Below the pieces are notes generated by a model. It had not been told where the DNA came from, ran no database searches, and worked only from the letters and a program-made list of their open reading frames with translations. Positions 61,841 to 64,000 of a stretch of DNA of 64,000 bases are shown here, in pieces; the stretch's first letter is position 1, and every line of letters starts with the position of its first letter. Source of the stretch: Spartobacteria bacterium. Lineage in GTDB: Bacteria; Verrucomicrobiota; Verrucomicrobiia; Chthoniobacterales; UBA10450. The DNA lies in NCBI GenBank assembly GCA_003167365.1, contig PMTM01000012.1, positions 3,255 through 67,254 of the forward strand, given 5' to 3'. Both the position numbers and the translations under genes were made by a program.

Positions 61841-62472
61841 GCGGATTGTTCCTTTCGCGAAAACCAACCGGCCAGCACGATTAGCAAGACTGAAAGACAC
61901 AGCAGGTAAGCGCCGGCCTGCGGAAAGCTGTGTTCGCGGAAATTTGCAATCTGTTCCACGCCGATCAGCCGCGGCGTGAAAGCTTTGATGTGGACCGGTG
62001 CGTGCGGATCGAGACTGTGACCGTAGGTGTAAAGCCGATACCAAAACGACGCAATTGAGAACGAGCCGAAGTAAGAATAGATCGCGAAAAGATCGACAAC
62101 GTTGCTCATCTCGCCGAACACGACCGAGCGCAGGGTCATCAAAATAATCAGACCGAAAACGAACGGCATCCAGCGCATCTCCAAGAAATCCGCTTCCTGA
62201 ATCGGTTTCATGCCGATGTAATGATTGAGGCCGTTGATCTCGTTGAGATGCTGGCCATTCAATCCGCCGCCCTGGATCTTGTACGAGAAGATGTAGAGAT
62301 CGAGTCCATCGGAATATTGGGGCGCGACCAAATGCATTTTCCACAACGGAAAAAAGATCGATGCGGCAATGGTCACCGCGGCGGCCAAAAGAAGGAGCCG
62401 CGACCAGGGATTGAGCGGTTTGTGCAGAAACCGAAACTCGCGTCGAAGAAAAGTGGAAACCTGTTGGACCAT
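61837..62472 (-). CDS. NosB-like membrane protein
   Basis: 211 residues, four hydrophobic helices (LLLLAAAVTIAASIFFPLW, FVFGLIILMTLRSVVF, LFAIYSYFGSFSIASFW, AYLLCLSVLLIVLAGWF). A large periplasmic loop follows the first helix (KMHLVAPQYSDGLDLYIFSYKIQGGGLNGQHLNEINGLN). A membrane protein at this place, between nosZ and nosD, is characteristic of clade II (epsilon-, Bacteroidetes- and Verrucomicrobia-type) nos clusters and is called NosB there. The assignment is by position and topology. Stop overlaps nosD start (ATGA). Confidence 0.65.
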   Translation of the reverse strand: MVQQVSTFLRREFRFLHKPLNPWSRLLLLAAAVTIAASIFFPLWKMHLVAPQYSDGLDLYIFSYKIQGGGLNGQHLNEINGLNHYIGMKPIQEADFLEMRWMPFVFGLIILMTLRSVVFGEMSNVVDLFAIYSYFGSFSIASFWYRLYTYGHSLDPHAPVHIKAFTPRLIGVEQIANFREHSFPQAGAYLLCLSVLLIVLAGWFSRKEQSA

Positions 62473-62493
62473 TTTTGCCCTAGGGTTGTGAGC

Positions 62494-64000
62494 TTATCGT
62501 TGTGCAGTTGCTCCGGCGGGAGCTGGGTTGGCCGGTCCTTCGCCTGTTTTCCATACCACGAGGTAGCCCTGCATTTCCTGGTGCAGCGCCGAACAGAAAT
62601 TCGTGCAGTAAAAGGGAAACACGCCGGTCTTGGTTAACTTCAGCTTCATCGTTTTTGTTTCACCCGGATCGACGGTGATGTTGATGTTGTTTTCCACGAT
62701 GCCAAACCCATGAATCATGTCCCGCGTCTGTTCGATATTGGTCAGATAAATCGTGAGCGTGTCGCCCACCTGCGCGTCAATCCGGTCCGGCGTGAAGCGG
62801 CTGCGAATGGCGGTGAGCTTGGCGACGACTTGGTTGCCGTTGCGCGTTACGCCGGTCTGCGCTTTATCCCAAACGGCATTTGGATCCTTGTTTTCGTCTT
62901 TGGGATAAACTTCGGCTGGCTGGATTTCGCTGACCTTGAGAATCTGTGCGAAGTGCGGCTCCGGTTCGGTGTACGCTTCGGCAACCATTTTCATTTTGTC
63001 GCCGCTGATGTCGATCAATTGGCTCGACTCCGGCTCCGCCGGGCCGACATTGATGTGCCGGCCGGCTGAAAGCTTGTTCATGGCCACCAGCCATTTTCCA
63101 TACGGATTTTTCGTGTCGCTGCCGGCGACGACAAGATGGCCGGTGGCGAAATGCGTCTGCACTTTGTCGAGCACGACTTTGTTCAAATCTTTTTTCTCTT
63201 CGCCACTCCACGGCGGCAGTTTCCATTTCACGATGCACGAATCGATGAACATCGATGTGTAGGCGAAACCTTTGCCGTCATACTGGGTGTGGAGCGGCCC
63301 GAGCCCGACCGGCACCTCGCCTTCCACGACTGCTTCGTATTTCAAAATCGGCACGCCGCGAAAATTGCCTTCGAATGTTTTGTTATTAATCGCCGCCTGG
63401 ACTTTTTCGAAGTTCAGCACCGTCGTCGCGGGTTGCAGCTTTCCGCCGGCCACGACCCATTTGCCGGTGGGATCGACATCGAACCCGTGCGGCGATTTGC
63501 CGATCGGCACGAAATATAAAATGCCCGGAACTTTCGCCGGATCTATGATCGGCACGCCGTCCATCATTTGCGCTTTGCCGTCGGCGACTGCTTGCGCGGC
63601 TGCGCGCCAGTTCACGATCGCGCACAGGTCGCGGTCCTTCTGAGTCGCGTTCGCCTCGAGGACGTCGTGGGCCATGGCCGTGTTGTAATTCGTCCAGAAC
63701 GCCCAACCGCTGCTCGGTCCTTTGCCGGTTGAGCCGAGGTCCCAATCGAATGGCGGTGTCAAAATCTGCCATCCCACTTTCATCTCGCCAGTCTGCGGAT
63801 CGACTTTGATGCCGCTGACCATGCCGTTGAATTCTTTCTCGTAATCTTTCGGATCGGCCACGCGGCCTTTCGGCAGCGGTACCGAGAAACGCGTCGCGCA
63901 CAGGATGTATTCGGTGTTTTCGGTTACGAACGAGGATCCGTGATTACCCATCGAATTCGGAATCGGGCCGAGAATCTGGTGTGTTTTGAAATCGCGCAGA
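62494..64000 (-). CDS. nosZ: Nitrous oxide reductase (5' end beyond window)
   Basis: 502 codons in the window, frame open at the edge; it covers most of the mature enzyme, which reduces N2O to N2. The CuA-binding C-terminal domain has the motif FYCTNFCSALHQEMQGY. Seven-bladed propeller His ligands for CuZ are represented by HGFDVDPTGKW, LGPLHTQYD and others. The rest of the cluster (NosB-like, NosD, F, Y) reads on the same strand. The N-terminal signal and the promoter with any FNR/DNR site lie outside. Clade II assignment is inferred from the neighbours. Confidence 0.95.
   Translation of the reverse strand, partial: LRDFKTHQILGPIPNSMGNHGSSFVTENTEYILCATRFSVPLPKGRVADPKDYEKEFNGMVSGIKVDPQTGEMKVGWQILTPPFDWDLGSTGKGPSSGWAFWTNYNTAMAHDVLEANATQKDRDLCAIVNWRAAAQAVADGKAQMMDGVPIIDPAKVPGILYFVPIGKSPHGFDVDPTGKWVVAGGKLQPATTVLNFEKVQAAINNKTFEGNFRGVPILKYEAVVEGEVPVGLGPLHTQYDGKGFAYTSMFIDSCIVKWKLPPWSGEEKKDLNKVVLDKVQTHFATGHLVVAGSDTKNPYGKWLVAMNKLSAGRHINVGPAEPESSQLIDISGDKMKMVAEAYTEPEPHFAQILKVSEIQPAEVYPKDENKDPNAVWDKAQTGVTRNGNQVVAKLTAIRSRFTPDRIDAQVGDTLTIYLTNIEQTRDMIHGFGIVENNINITVDPGETKTMKLKLTKTGVFPFYCTNFCSALHQEMQGYLVVWKTGEGPANPAPAGATAQR

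Noticed and set aside
1-64000. CRISPR array
   Set aside because: All repeat arrays have 7-10 nt units or are in coding frames; no 24-37 nt repeats with spacers and no cas genes are seen.

Overview
The window reads as a chromosomal segment of a soil- or sediment-type member of the Verrucomicrobiota (perhaps Chthoniobacterales). This is inference from gene content: PEP-CTERM proteins, a lipoprotein coupled to guaA, a DUF1573-rhodanese-MauE operon, a CSLREA-type beta-helix protein and a clade II-like nos cluster. No 16S rRNA gene is present to confirm it.

Region 1 (1-20.5 kb) is mostly ordinary chromosome: a repeat-rich secreted protein cut by the window edge, tRNA-Phe(GAA), aat, a small lipoprotein coupled to guaA, a GH63-like glycosidase, GNAT and DUF1573/rhodanese/MauE genes, a large beta-helix exoprotein, rfbD and rfbB, two polytopic membrane proteins of glycosyltransferase type, a FabZ-like dehydratase, a lipoprotein, a PHP-domain protein and tRNA-Leu(GAG). 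The gaps hold unusual short-repeat arrays: 7-nt units with a shared leader, often as facing inverted pairs.

Region 2 (20.5-26.4 kb) is accessory. A Mu/Tn7-like transposase and AAA ATPase pair lies divergent from a small Xre regulator, with a palindromic operator between them. A two-gene module of unknown function (one soluble, one membrane protein) follows on the regulator's strand.

Region 3 (26.5-55.7 kb) appears to be a phosphate-response island. Eight sites have the PHO-box layout (7-nt half-sites spaced by about 4 nt). They lie before two PEP-CTERM genes, a giant FHA-type exoprotein (3800 aa), the FhaC/ShlB-type transporter that heads an operon with a DUF2341-LamG-ExbB fusion, ExbD, TonB, a porin and a coiled-coil protein, an OmpR/PhoB-type regulator, phoU, and small membrane proteins. 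A PstS-like secreted protein, a polyphosphate-type CHAD protein and an LpxH-like phosphoesterase lie in the same block. The pst transporter is missing, but a 55-codon 3' remnant of pstB still overlaps phoU, just downstream of an intact PHO box. The arrangement recalls the phosphate-depletion-induced PdtA/PdtB two-partner secretion locus of Pseudomonas aeruginosa, which also sits beside exbB/exbD genes, but with a much larger exoprotein and an unusual ExbB fusion.

Region 4 (55.7-64 kb) has an Lnt-like N-acyltransferase, more dispersed intergenic hairpin elements, and a nitrous-oxide-reduction operon on the minus strand: nosZ (5' end outside), a NosB-like membrane protein, nosD, nosF, nosY, a DUF2249 gene and a Crp/Fnr regulator, mostly overlapping or closely packed.
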